This document shows, piece after piece, positions 1 to 7,942 of a stretch of DNA of 37,877 nucleotides. A model generated the notes under the pieces. It was not told the DNA's origin, did no database searches, and saw nothing but the letters and a program-made list of their open reading frames with translations. Location of the stretch: contig JAPLSZ010000256.1 in NCBI GenBank assembly GCA_026398385.1, positions 1 through 37,877 of the forward strand, written 5' to 3'. Source of the DNA: Kiritimatiellota bacterium (lineage in GTDB: Bacteria; Verrucomicrobiota; Kiritimatiellia; CAIQIC01). The translations under genes and the position numbers were made by a program. Positions within the stretch are counted from its first letter, which is position 1. Each line of letters starts with the position of its first letter.

Positions 1-59
1 GATAGAGCATGGGATTTCTAATCCCAGGGTCGCAGGTTCGAGTCCTGCCGGGGGCGCCA
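1..59 (+). tRNA. tRNA-Arg (anticodon UCU), 3' part
   Basis: The window opens inside a tRNA gene. The anticodon arm is TGGGA / TTTCTAA / TCCCA, which puts TCT in the anticodon position (Arg, codon AGA). The T arm is GCAGG / TTCGAGT / CCTGC at 32-48. The 3' acceptor strand is CGGGGGC at 49-55, followed by discriminator G56 and an encoded CCA at 57-59. The 5' acceptor strand and most of the D arm lie before the window. Nothing recognisable follows for about 140 bases until the fmt fragment. Confidence 0.93.
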
Positions 60-225
60 ATAAAGCCAAGAAGCATGGCGGATGGTTCGCGCTACGCGGT
101 GGATGGGGTTGGCATGGTTCATGGCCTGCGCGGTGAGTTGCTTGCCGTTAGCCTGCCGAATCGGCCGAATAGGTAGAACCATTTGCGCGGCGGAGTGAGC
201 GGGGCCGGCGGATGGGGGGTGGACG

Positions 226-372
226 ATGCGGATCGTTTTCGCGGGAGCGGGCGAGTTGGGCTGTCCGGCGCTGGCAGCGCTGTTCAAAGACGAACGCGAC
301 GAGGTGGTCGCCGTGGTCACGCAGCCAGACCGGCCCCAGGGGCGCCATGGTTCAAGGAGATGTAGATCATGA
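226..372 (+). pseudogene. 5' fragment of fmt (duplicated start of methionyl-tRNA formyltransferase)
   Basis: From about 201 to 345 the DNA repeats the start of the intact fmt gene at about 1617-1762, including its upstream leader and ATG, with roughly ten to twelve differences. It encodes the first 40 or so residues (MRIVF, then GELGCPALAALFKDERDEVV). After 345 similarity stops and the frame runs eight more codons to a TGA at 370-372. That stop overlaps the ATG of the next gene (ATGA at 369-372), so translation of the fragment may be coupled to the Rieske-flavodoxin gene. It cannot make a working formyltransferase: the catalytic N-H-D residues lie in the missing part. Confidence 0.85.
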
Positions 373-1454
373 GCAATCCGCAATGGCATAAACTCGGCTC
401 CGTGGCTGAACTGAAAAAACAGCCGCTGCAACACCTCCAGGCCGGATCCGTACCCATCGCGCTTTCCTATGCCAACGGCAAATTCGGCGCAATATTGGGA
501 ACCTGCCTGCATGACGGCGGCCCGCTGGGCGAAGGTACCCTTGAAAATGAATTCGTGGTCTGTCCCTGGCACGGCTGGATGTTCAATCGGCTGACCGGGG
601 AGTCCCCATCAGAACCGAACGCGGCCGTGGCCCGCTTTAATCTCAAGGAAGAAGCCGGCGATCTTTTCATTGACTTGGAACCGATGACCCCATCGCGGCC
701 GTCGGTTAAGCCGCCCCATCCCTTGACACGCGCTATCCAGCGCGAGCCCGGGCCGATCCGCGTGGTCGGCCTGTCCACAACCGCCATGAACCGTTCGCAT
801 CCCCGATTCTCGACTTCCGATCATCTCCTGGAAATCGCCCTGACGCATGCCCACGAGACGCATGGCGCGGAAACCCGGCTCATCAAGCTGAATGACCTGA
901 CCTTTCGACACTGCGAGGGCTATTACTCCAAGGGCGCGGACACCTGCACCTGGCCCTGCACCATCACGCAGCAGGATCCAGACGACGAACTGGTGGCGGT
1001 CTACGAAGCGCTTGTCTTCTGGGGCGATGTCATCCTGGTGGGAACGCCCATCCGTTGGGGCGCACCCGGATCGCTTTACTTCAAGATGATCGAGCGGATG
1101 AACTGCATCCAGAATCAAATCACCATCGCCAACCGGGTCCTGATCCGCAACAAGGTAGCCTCCTTTATTATTACAGGCGGGCAGGACAATATCCAGTCGG
1201 TGGCCGGTTTGATGATGATGTTTTTCGGTGAACTGGGTTTTCAATTCCCCCAATTCCCGTTCATCGCCCATAGCCGGGGCTGGACCGCCGAGGACATGGA
1301 GGTGAATGTGAACCAAGTGCGCGCCAGCTCCGAACTTCGCGAGGGTGCCTGCGCCTTGGTGGGGCGGTGCCTGGCCATGGCAAACGCGATGATCCACACC
1401 GAGCAACCTGTCACGAGCACCGAGCGTGGCGGCCGGAAGGCGCATCCGATTTAA
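369..1454 (+). CDS. Rieske [2Fe-2S]-flavodoxin-like oxidoreductase fusion
   Basis: This 361-residue protein has two redox domains. Residues 1-100 form a Rieske ferredoxin domain with ligands C46-x-H48 and C65-x-x-H68 (TCLHDGG and CPWHGWMF). From about residue 118 (PIRVVGLSTT) to about 345 it resembles an NAD(P)H-dependent FMN reductase / flavodoxin-fold protein, including VGTPIRWGAPGSLYFKMIER and SFIITGGQDNIQSVAG. The likely role is a soluble electron-transfer enzyme passing electrons between flavin and an iron-sulfur centre; the substrate is unknown. The start is supported by AAGGAG at 354-359 and by the ATGA overlap with the fmt fragment. Base composition looks less GC-rich than in fmt, and the gene sits between a partial and a complete fmt 5' end, which suggests insertion. 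A four-cysteine motif (C..CTWPC) lies near residues 186-198. Confidence 0.82.
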   Translation: MSNPQWHKLGSVAELKKQPLQHLQAGSVPIALSYANGKFGAILGTCLHDGGPLGEGTLENEFVVCPWHGWMFNRLTGESPSEPNAAVARFNLKEEAGDLFIDLEPMTPSRPSVKPPHPLTRAIQREPGPIRVVGLSTTAMNRSHPRFSTSDHLLEIALTHAHETHGAETRLIKLNDLTFRHCEGYYSKGADTCTWPCTITQQDPDDELVAVYEALVFWGDVILVGTPIRWGAPGSLYFKMIERMNCIQNQITIANRVLIRNKVASFIITGGQDNIQSVAGLMMMFFGELGFQFPQFPFIAHSRGWTAEDMEVNVNQVRASSELREGACALVGRCLAMANAMIHTEQPVTSTERGGRKAHPI

Positions 1455-1641
1455 GGCTTGCGCTGCGGCCGGAGGGCTGCAACTAAGAAGCGAGCCCGTG
1501 CGTTTTCTCATGGCCTGCCCCTGGTGGCTTCTGTATTCTCGTGCGGTCGCAAGAATCGCCGCCGGAGCCGCCCGGGGCCACAAGGCTCGTGCACAGGCCC
1601 GGCGACGCGCGGGCGCGGGGCCAGCGGATGGGGGGTGGACG

Positions 1642-2577
1642 ATGCGGATCGTTTTCATGGGAGCGGGCGAATTGGGCTGTCCGGCGTTGGCGGCGCTGTT
1701 CAAAGACGAACGCGACGAGGTGGTCGGTGTGGTTACGCAGCCGGACCGGCCCCGGGGCCGCCGGCTCCAACTCGCGGCCTGCCCGGTGAAGCAGGCGTTG
1801 GTGGGCCAGACTGTGCCGGTGCTGACGCCGGAAAAGGTCGGGGACCCGGCATTCGTCGAGCAACTGCGCGCGCTGCGACCAGACGCGATCGTGGTGGCGG
1901 CCTACGGCCAATTCCTGCCGCGCGTCCTGCTGGACCTGCCGCCGCATGGCGTGCTCAACATCCATCCCTCGCTGCTGCCGAAGTACCGCGGCGCCGCGCC
2001 GGTCCAATGGACGCTGGCCAACGGCGAAAAAGAAACCGGCGTCTCCATCATCGCGCTGACGGAAAAGATGGACGCCGGCGACATCCTGGCGCAAGGACGG
2101 TTGCCGATCGGGGCGGAGGATAATGCCGCGACGCTGACGCACAAACTCGCCTGGCTGGGGGCGGAACTGGCGCTGCGAGTGATCGAGGACGTGCGCACCG
2201 GCACGGTGCGACGCACGCCGCAGGATGAGCGGTTGGCGACGCGTGCGCCGCTGCTGAAGAAGGAAGACGGCCGGCTGGACTGGGCGCTGCCGGCGGCGAC
2301 GCTGCATAACCGCATTCGCGGTTTCTTTCCGTGGCCCGGTAACTTCTTTGAGTACCCATGCGGCTCTGGTAAATACGTCAAGGTGCTGCGGGCCGCCCTC
2401 GCGGCGGGCGCGGGCGTCCCGGGGACGGTGCTGCAGGCCGATGCCCAGGGCCTGGTGCTGGCCGCGGGCCAGGGGGCGCTGCGCCTGCTGGACGTGCAGC
2501 CGGAGGGCCGGACGCCCCAGCCCGCGGCGGCGTTCGTCAACGGCGCCCGCCTGCTCGCCGGCTACGTGGCCGGATAA
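1642..2577 (+). CDS. fmt: Methionyl-tRNA formyltransferase
   Basis: This enzyme transfers a formyl group from 10-formyltetrahydrofolate to initiator Met-tRNA in the cytoplasm. The product is 311 residues, the usual length. The N-terminal Rossmann-like catalytic domain starts MRIVFMGAGELGCPAL. The family signature NIHPSLLPKYRGAAPVQW supplies the catalytic Asn and His, and MDAGDIL supplies the Asp. A C-terminal Fmt_C domain follows (IRGFFPWPGNFFEY onward). The ATG at 1642 is chosen because it matches both the family N-terminus and the start in the duplicated fragment; the frame is open further upstream but has no family similarity there. No def gene is adjacent. Bases 1455-1641 hold nothing I recognise. 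Confidence 0.95.
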   Translation: MRIVFMGAGELGCPALAALFKDERDEVVGVVTQPDRPRGRRLQLAACPVKQALVGQTVPVLTPEKVGDPAFVEQLRALRPDAIVVAAYGQFLPRVLLDLPPHGVLNIHPSLLPKYRGAAPVQWTLANGEKETGVSIIALTEKMDAGDILAQGRLPIGAEDNAATLTHKLAWLGAELALRVIEDVRTGTVRRTPQDERLATRAPLLKKEDGRLDWALPAATLHNRIRGFFPWPGNFFEYPCGSGKYVKVLRAALAAGAGVPGTVLQADAQGLVLAAGQGALRLLDVQPEGRTPQPAAAFVNGARLLAGYVAG

Positions 2578-2643
2578 CAAACGGACGGACCGGCGGTGGT
2601 TGGTTAACATCCTGACAAGCGTTCCCATCAAGCAGGTGACAAC

Positions 2644-4326
2644 ATGAGCAAATATGCGATTGGCTTGGATTACGGCACCAACTCGGTGCGCGCACTGGTG
2701 GCGGACATTTCCACCGGGCGGGAGGCCGGCTCGCACGTCTGGCCGTACAAGCACGGCGACCACGGGGTGATCCTGGACCCCCGGCAGCCCGATCTGGCCC
2801 GGCAGCATCCCCGCGACTATCTCCAGGGCCTGGAGCAGTCGGTTCGCGGCGCCCTGGCCCAGGCAAAGAAAACCAGGGGGTTTTCGGCGGCGGACGTGAT
2901 CGGCATCGGCGTGGACACCACCGGCAGCACGCCCTTGCCGGTGGACGCGCAGGGCGAACCGCTGGCCTTCTCGAAGAAGTTCCGGAAAAATCCGGCCGCC
3001 CTGGCGTGGCTGTGGAAGGACCACACCGGCCACGCGGAGGCGGCGGAGATCACCGCGCAGGCCAAGCAGCACAAGCCGGAGTACCTGGCCAAGTGCGGCG
3101 GGACGTACTCCGCCGAATGGTTCTGGTCGAAGATCCTGCACTGTAAAAAAGAAGCGCCGGCGGTGTTCGCCGCGGCCGGCACCTGGGTCGAGATCGCCGA
3201 CTGGATTCCGGCGGTGCTGACCGGCACCACGCATCCCCGGCAACTGCGGCGCGGCATTTGTGCGGCGGGCCACAAGGCGATGTTCCACCCGGCGTGGGGC
3301 GGCTATCCCGCCGCGGACTTCCTCCGGCGGCTGGACCCGGCGCTGGCGCGCGTGCGCCAGTCGCTGCCGGATACGGCCTGTAGCATAGCCGACGCGGTGG
3401 GGCGTCTGACGCCCGCCTGGGCCCGGCGCCTGGGCCTGCCGGCCGGCCTGCCGGTTGCCGCCGGCGCGTTCGATGCGCATCTCGGCAGCGTGGGCGCCGG
3501 CATCGAGCCGGGCGTGCTGGTCAAGACCATCGGCACCAGCACCTGCGACTTGGCCGTCGCTCCGCTGAGCCAGTCGTTGCCGGATATCCCGGGCCTGTGC
3601 GGCATCGTGCCCGAGTCCGTCCTGCCCGGTTACTACGGCTTGGAAGCGGGGCAGTCGGCGGTGGGCGATATTTTCAACTGGTTCGTCAACCGGATCCAGC
3701 CCGGGGGCCCCAGCCGCGGTTCGCATGCGACCCTGACCCGCGCGGCGGAAAAACTGCGGCCGGGCGCCAGCGGACTGCTGGCGCTCGATTGGCACAACGG
3801 CAACCGCACGATCCTGGTGGACCAGCGGCTGACGGGCCTGCTGCTCGGCCTGACGCTGCAGACGACGCCGGCGGAAATCTACCGCGCGCTGATCGAGGCG
3901 ACCGCCTTCGGCGCCCGCGTGATCGTCGAGCGCCTCGAGCAGTACGGCGTCCAGATCGAGCGCGTGGTCAACTGCGGCGGCATCTCCGTGAAAAACCCGC
4001 TGGTCATGCAGATTTATGCCGATGTGCTCAACCGGCCGCTGGAAATTTCGCGCAGCACGCAGACGTGCGCGCTGGGCGCGGCCATGGCCGGCGCGGTCGC
4101 GGCCGGCGGTCACGCCACCTTCGCGCAGGCCGCCCGGGCGATGACCGGCGTGCTGGCGAAACGCTTCCGGACCAACGCCCGCAGCGCCGTGGTGTACGCG
4201 CGGCTGTACGCGCTGTACCAACGGCTGCACGATACGCTGGGGACGCGCACCGGGTCCGGCAACCAGTTTACGCTCATGAAGGACCTGCTGAACATCCGCG
4301 ATGAAGCGTTGCACGGCCGGCGCTGA
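2644..4326 (+). CDS. araB: Ribulokinase
   Basis: This FGGY-family sugar kinase of 560 residues matches the size and layout of L-ribulokinase, which phosphorylates L-ribulose in arabinose catabolism. The N-terminal ATPase motif is GLDYGTNSVRALV. AraB-type sequences follow (GVDTTGSTPLPVD, LAWLWKDHT, AEWFWSKIL, WVEIADWIPAVLTG). The C-terminal FGGY half carries VKTIGTSTCDLAV, GLEAGQSAVGDIFNWFV and NCGGISVKNPLVMQIYADV. A GGTGA ribosome-binding site lies 66 bases after fmt. No araA or araD is visible, so it may act alone or with genes elsewhere. The neighbouring symporter is convergent, with only 13 bases between stop codons. Other FGGY substrates cannot be excluded, but the length and motifs favour ribulose. 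Confidence 0.9.
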   Translation: MSKYAIGLDYGTNSVRALVADISTGREAGSHVWPYKHGDHGVILDPRQPDLARQHPRDYLQGLEQSVRGALAQAKKTRGFSAADVIGIGVDTTGSTPLPVDAQGEPLAFSKKFRKNPAALAWLWKDHTGHAEAAEITAQAKQHKPEYLAKCGGTYSAEWFWSKILHCKKEAPAVFAAAGTWVEIADWIPAVLTGTTHPRQLRRGICAAGHKAMFHPAWGGYPAADFLRRLDPALARVRQSLPDTACSIADAVGRLTPAWARRLGLPAGLPVAAGAFDAHLGSVGAGIEPGVLVKTIGTSTCDLAVAPLSQSLPDIPGLCGIVPESVLPGYYGLEAGQSAVGDIFNWFVNRIQPGGPSRGSHATLTRAAEKLRPGASGLLALDWHNGNRTILVDQRLTGLLLGLTLQTTPAEIYRALIEATAFGARVIVERLEQYGVQIERVVNCGGISVKNPLVMQIYADVLNRPLEISRSTQTCALGAAMAGAVAAGGHATFAQAARAMTGVLAKRFRTNARSAVVYARLYALYQRLHDTLGTRTGSGNQFTLMKDLLNIRDEALHGRR

Positions 4327-4339
4327 TAAATCCGCCTGA

Positions 4340-5671
4340 TTACTGGTCCGGCGCCTCCCAGAGGTGCGTCCGCGTCTCCGCGACGATCACTCCCGCGAGG
4401 GCGAGCAGCGACACGAGATTCGGCAGCGCCATCAGCCCGTTGGCGATGTCGGCGAACGACCAGACCGCGGGGAGCGACACCACCGCGCCCACCATCACCG
4501 CCAGCACCCATAGCACGCGGTACGGCAGCACGCTCTTTACGCCGAAGAGATATTCCGCGGCGCGCTCGCCGTAGTACTCCCAGCCGAGGATGGTCGAGAA
4601 GACGAAGGTGAGCAACCCGACAGTCAGGATGATGGGTCCGATGGTGGGAATGTCCGTGAACGCCGCCCGGGTGAGCGCGGCGCCGTTGAGGCCCCGCTGC
4701 CAGTCGCCGGAATTCACCACCACGAGCCCGGTCAGCGCGCAGATGACCACGGTGTCCCAGAACGTGCCGGTGGACGAAACCAGCGCCTGCCGGACCGGGT
4801 TGCGCGACTGCGCCGCGGCGGCGACGATCGGCGCGCTGCCGAGCCCCGACTCGTTCGAGAACAGGCCGCGCGCGATGCCGAACCGGATGGCCTCCTTCAC
4901 GCCCGCGCCGAGGAAGCCGCCGACCGCGGCCTGCCCGCTGAAGGCGCCCGTCAGAATGGACGCCAGCGTCCGCCCCAGCGTCTGCCAGCCGATGGCGAGG
5001 AGGACAAGGCAGCCGAGCACGTAGAAGATCGCCATGAACGGCACGAGCTTCTCGCAGGCGCTGGCGATGGACTTGATCCCGCCCAGAATGACAATCGCGG
5101 TGCCCACCGTCAGAATCACGCCCGTGATCCACGGCGGGATGGCGAACGACTCCTTGACCAGGACGGCGATCGAGTTGGCCTGCACCATGTTGCCGATTCC
5201 GAAGGCGGCGACGGCGGTGAGCATGGCGAAAATCACGCCGAGCCACTTCGCGTTCATCCCGCGCTCCAGCGCGTACATCGGCCCGCCGGCCATCGTCCCC
5301 CGCGCCGTCACGATCCGGTACTTCACGGCCAGGACCGCCTCGGCGTACTTGGTGGCGATGCCGAAGACGCCCGTGAGCCACATCCAGAGCACCGCGCCGG
5401 GCCCGCCGGCCGCCACCGCCGTGGCGACGCCCACGATGTTGCCGGTGCCGATCGTCGCGGCCAGCGCGGTCATCAGCGCGCCGAAGTGCGTGACATCGCC
5501 CGCGCCTTCGCGCTCGCGGGAGAACGAGAGTTTGATCGCCCGCCAGAGGTAGCGCTGCGGAAAGCGCAGCCGCACGGTGAGGTAGAGATGCGTGCCGAAC
5601 AGCAGGATCAGGAGGGGGTAGCCCCAAACAAACCCGCTGATCTGATCGAGCAACTTTTCAAGCGCCGGCAT
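4340..5671 (-). CDS. Alanine/glycine:cation symporter (AGCS) family protein
   Basis: This 443-residue polytopic inner-membrane protein probably imports alanine or glycine with sodium. It shows the AGCS signature early (HFGALMTALAATIGTGNI then VGVATAVAAGGPGA), and later GGIKSIASACEKLVPFMA, RGLFSNESGLGSAPI and GWEYYGERAAEYLFG. About ten hydrophobic segments are visible. The start ATG at 5671 begins MPALEKLLDQISGFVWGYPL, typical of the family. It is divergent from the TetR-type gene across a 421-base gap and convergent with araB. The exact substrate cannot be read from the sequence. Confidence 0.92.
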   Translation of the reverse strand: MPALEKLLDQISGFVWGYPLLILLFGTHLYLTVRLRFPQRYLWRAIKLSFSREREGAGDVTHFGALMTALAATIGTGNIVGVATAVAAGGPGAVLWMWLTGVFGIATKYAEAVLAVKYRIVTARGTMAGGPMYALERGMNAKWLGVIFAMLTAVAAFGIGNMVQANSIAVLVKESFAIPPWITGVILTVGTAIVILGGIKSIASACEKLVPFMAIFYVLGCLVLLAIGWQTLGRTLASILTGAFSGQAAVGGFLGAGVKEAIRFGIARGLFSNESGLGSAPIVAAAAQSRNPVRQALVSSTGTFWDTVVICALTGLVVVNSGDWQRGLNGAALTRAAFTDIPTIGPIILTVGLLTFVFSTILGWEYYGERAAEYLFGVKSVLPYRVLWVLAVMVGAVVSLPAVWSFADIANGLMALPNLVSLLALAGVIVAETRTHLWEAPDQ

Positions 5672-5852
5672 GCGTACGACTCCCGCTGCGCGATGGCGCG
5701 GTGCACCCTGGGTCCATCCTTACGGCGCGCGGCGCCCATGCCGGGGAGACGCCCGCGGCAATGCCGTGTTGCGGCCGAAAACCATCGCGCGCGATTATGG
5801 CCCGGCCAGCCGGACTGTCAAGCGCAACGCGCCGCCGCGCGTAATGGGTCAT

Positions 5853-5941
5853 GGTAGGGCGGTACAGCCTTGTACCGCCGCGGACAGGCGTCCCAATGCG
5901 GCATCAGGACACCACGGCCGGACTGGCAGTCCGGCCCTACC
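5853..5941. repeat. BIME-like REP pair (GTAG-foot hairpins, second family)
   Basis: Two hairpins face each other. The first has GTAG at 5854-5857, stem GGCGGTACA 5858-5866, loop GCCT and stem TGTACCGCC 5871-5879. The second has stem GGCCGGACT 5916-5924, loop GGC, stem AGTCCGGCC 5928-5936 and then CTAC 5937-5940, so a GTAG foot on the other strand. Outer ends GGTAGGGC and GCCCTACC are inverted. A GTAG tetranucleotide at the hairpin foot is the known hallmark of REPs handled by RAYT transposases, and one is encoded at 12798. In the rest of the 5672-6036 gap I see only a T-run near 5990. Confidence 0.8.
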
Positions 5942-6036
5942 ACCATGTTATTCCGCCAGTCGCAAGCGCTGCTTTCGCCACGACAGACATGTTTTTTTTG
6001 TTGCTGATGTCCAGGGTACCCCCTCACATTTACCGT

Positions 6037-6080
6037 TTGACAATTCATCGAAGACGGTGTATTTAATCAGATGATTAAAT
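6037..6080 (+). promoter_or_regulatory. Promoter with overlapping 20-bp perfect palindrome (probable TetR operator)
   Basis: TTGACA at 6037-6042 and TATTTA at 6060-6065 are separated by 17 bases, a good sigma-70-type promoter. A perfect palindrome ATTTAATC-AGAT-GATTAAAT at 6061-6080 overlaps the -10 box and ends 12 bases before the TetR-type ATG. A repressor bound there would block the promoter, so autoregulation of the exporter operon is the natural reading. Confidence 0.75.
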
Positions 6081-6092
6081 CAAAGGGTTAAC

Positions 6093-6827
6093 ATGGGTCG
6101 CGAAAACAGCGCGCAGCGGCAGGCGATCCTCGCGGCGGCAATCACGGTCTTCGCCGAGCGCGGGCGCCGGGGCGCGACCATCCGCCTGGTCGGCCGCCGC
6201 GCCGGGGTTAACAGCGCCCTGATCTATTACTACTTCGAGAACAAGGAGACCCTCTTTGCCGAGGCCATCCGCCACGTGCTGCGCGGCTTCCTGGAACATT
6301 TGGGCGCCTGGCGGCAGGCGTTCCGCGGGGCACGCGACCGGCTGGCCTGGCTGGTGGACGGCCTTTTCGACTACTACTCCGCGCACCCGGACCGCATGCG
6401 GCTGATGGCCGTCGTGCTGACGCTCCAGCCGGAATTGCTGGGCCGCACGCTGAACAAGTTCCTGCCGGGCCGCGTGCTGATCCCGTTGGAGGTGCTGGCG
6501 GAGGGCGTGCGACGCGGCGAACTGCGCCCGGCGCATCCGCTGGAATGCTGGTGGAGCATCCTGAGTTTGTGCCTCTTCAGCCTGCTGTTCCAGCCGGTGC
6601 TGCGCCAATTTCGCCCGCCCGGCCTCGCCGTCCCGCCCGCCGGCCTCGCCGCCCGCCGCGAGCAGATTCTCGATTTGCTGGAGCGCGGCCTCGCCAGGCC
6701 GCGCAGCCCCGCGGCCGCCCGACGTAAAAGATCGTCGCCACGGAACGGCACGCCCGCCCCGGACACGGGACGTACATCGGGGCCGCGCGCCAAGCAGCTT
6801 GTGCAACCAGAAGGAGAACGGCTATGA
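6093..6827 (+). CDS. TetR-family transcriptional regulator (CecR/YbiH-like)
   Basis: This 244-residue DNA-binding repressor heads the exporter cluster. Residues 1-60 form the TetR helix-turn-helix (RQAILAAAITVFAERG, then VNSALIYYYFENKETLFAEA). The C-terminal part (LGAWRQAFRG to about residue 200) looks like the ligand-binding region of CecR-type regulators, and the C-terminal tail is low in complexity and Arg/Pro-rich. In E. coli, cecR precedes ybhG-ybhF-ybhS-ybhR; here the same gene types follow. Its stop overlaps the HlyD start (ATGA at 6824-6827), indicating translational coupling. It probably binds the palindrome at 6061-6080. The inducer is unknown. Confidence 0.88.
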   Translation: MGRENSAQRQAILAAAITVFAERGRRGATIRLVGRRAGVNSALIYYYFENKETLFAEAIRHVLRGFLEHLGAWRQAFRGARDRLAWLVDGLFDYYSAHPDRMRLMAVVLTLQPELLGRTLNKFLPGRVLIPLEVLAEGVRRGELRPAHPLECWWSILSLCLFSLLFQPVLRQFRPPGLAVPPAGLAARREQILDLLERGLARPRSPAAARRKRSSPRNGTPAPDTGRTSGPRAKQLVQPEGERL

Positions 6828-7780
6828 AAAAGATACAGGGGCTGGGATGTAGCCTGACGGTCGCGGCGGCGCTGGCCGCCGGCTGCGGGGTCCGCCAGGG
6901 GCAACCGGACGGCTCCGGCACGATCGAATGCACCCAGGTGCAGGTGGCGCCGCAGGTCGCCGGCCGCGTGGCGGCCCTGCCGCCGCAGGAGGGGGCGGCG
7001 CTGAAAAAGGGCGACCTCGTGGCGCGGCTGGACGCGCGCGACTATGAACTCCAGCGCGACGAGGCCCAGGCGTCGTTGACGCTGGCCCAGGCGCAACTCG
7101 ATCTGCTGCGGGCCGGCGCGCGCGAGGAAGATGTGCTCCGCGCCCGCGCCGGCGTCCGTGAGACGCGCGCCGCCGCCGGGGCCGCGGCCGCCGACCGGCA
7201 GCGCGTGGAACAGGTTTTTACCGCCCGGAGCGCGACGCAGAAACAGCTCGATGACGCCCGCGCCCGCGCGGAACAGACCGCGGCCGCGCTGGCCGGCGCG
7301 GAGCAGAACCTGCTGCGGTTCGAGCGCGGCAACCGGCCGGAGGAAATTCGCGCCGCCACGGCGCAGGCCGCCCAGGCGCGGGCGCGGCTGGCCCAGGCGG
7401 AGAAGGCCGTCGCCGACTGCGTCGTCGCGGCGCCGCTGGACGGCGTGGTGACGACCCGTAGCCGCGAGGAGGGCGAGTGGGTCACCCCCGGCGCGCCGCT
7501 GGTTACGCTCTCGCGCCTCGATGAGGTTTGGCTTTCCATCTATGTGCCGGAAACCCGGCTGGGTAAGGTCAAGCTGGGCCAGCCGGCGCGGGTACAGTTG
7601 GATGGCGACGCGACCCGCTACGAGGGCGTCGTCACCTTCGTGGCGCCCGACGCGGAATTCACCCCGAAGAATGCGCAGACGCCGGACGAACGCGCCAAGC
7701 TGGTCTATCGCGTGAAGATCACGCTGAAGAACCCCAAAGGCATTTTCAAGCCCGGCATGCCGGCGGACGGGTACCTCTGA
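6824..7780 (+). CDS. HlyD-family efflux adaptor lipoprotein (YbhG-like)
   Basis: This 318-residue periplasmic adaptor would connect the inner-membrane ABC transporter to the TolC-type channel. The N-terminus is a lipoprotein signal with lipobox LAAGC at about residues 18-22, followed by a Gly/Gln-rich spacer. A biotinyl-lipoyl half-motif (VAPQVAGRVAALPPQEGAAL) precedes a long Ala/Gln/Arg-rich coiled-coil hairpin (about residues 70-190). The returning lipoyl half (CVVAAPLDGVVTTRSREEGE) and a beta-barrel domain (VWLSIYVPETRLGKVKLGQP) follow. It ends at GMPADGYL, where family members often continue a few residues more. It overlaps the regulator by 4 bases. Confidence 0.88.
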   Translation: MKKIQGLGCSLTVAAALAAGCGVRQGQPDGSGTIECTQVQVAPQVAGRVAALPPQEGAALKKGDLVARLDARDYELQRDEAQASLTLAQAQLDLLRAGAREEDVLRARAGVRETRAAAGAAAADRQRVEQVFTARSATQKQLDDARARAEQTAAALAGAEQNLLRFERGNRPEEIRAATAQAAQARARLAQAEKAVADCVVAAPLDGVVTTRSREEGEWVTPGAPLVTLSRLDEVWLSIYVPETRLGKVKLGQPARVQLDGDATRYEGVVTFVAPDAEFTPKNAQTPDERAKLVYRVKITLKNPKGIFKPGMPADGYL

Positions 7781-7942
7781 AATAAGAAGAATACAGAAGT
7801 CAGAATACAGAATTCAGGAATCAGGCGACCGCAGGTGGATACGGTGGAGCTTTAACCACAGAGGCACTCGGGATAAGACCGGCGGCAGAGTTTAGCCACG
7901 GATGAACACGGATTGACACGGATAAGGAGCAAGCAGAAAGTA
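7781..7942. repeat. Composite of short dispersed repeats between HlyD and ABC genes
   Basis: This spacer contains three kinds of low-complexity words: AAGAATACAGAAGTCAGAAT with ACAGAATTCAGGAATCAGG (about 7789-7825), TTAACCACAGAGGCACTC (about 7853-7870), and GCCACGGATGAACACGG followed by ATTGACACGGATAAGG (about 7896-7927). The third recurs at about 10646-10680 and the second at 8897-8908 and, inverted, at 9051-9062. AAGGAG at 7924-7929 serves as a ribosome-binding site for the next gene, so the repeat edge lies inside the translation signal. Confidence 0.65.

Noticed and set aside
18-572. A minus-strand open frame ending in RQDSNLRP
   Set aside because: The RQDSNLRP tail is the antisense of the tRNA T arm, a well-known false-gene signature; the rest is antisense to fmt-fragment and Rieske-flavodoxin DNA.
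1426-1641. A 72-residue N-terminal extension of fmt
   Set aside because: Fmt proteins start at the ATG 1642 position; the extension overlaps the previous gene and shows no similarity to the family.
1483-4314. A 943-codon minus-strand open frame
   Set aside because: It is antisense to fmt and araB, has no recognisable domain and is rich in Arg, Gln and His, as expected for shadows of high-GC genes.
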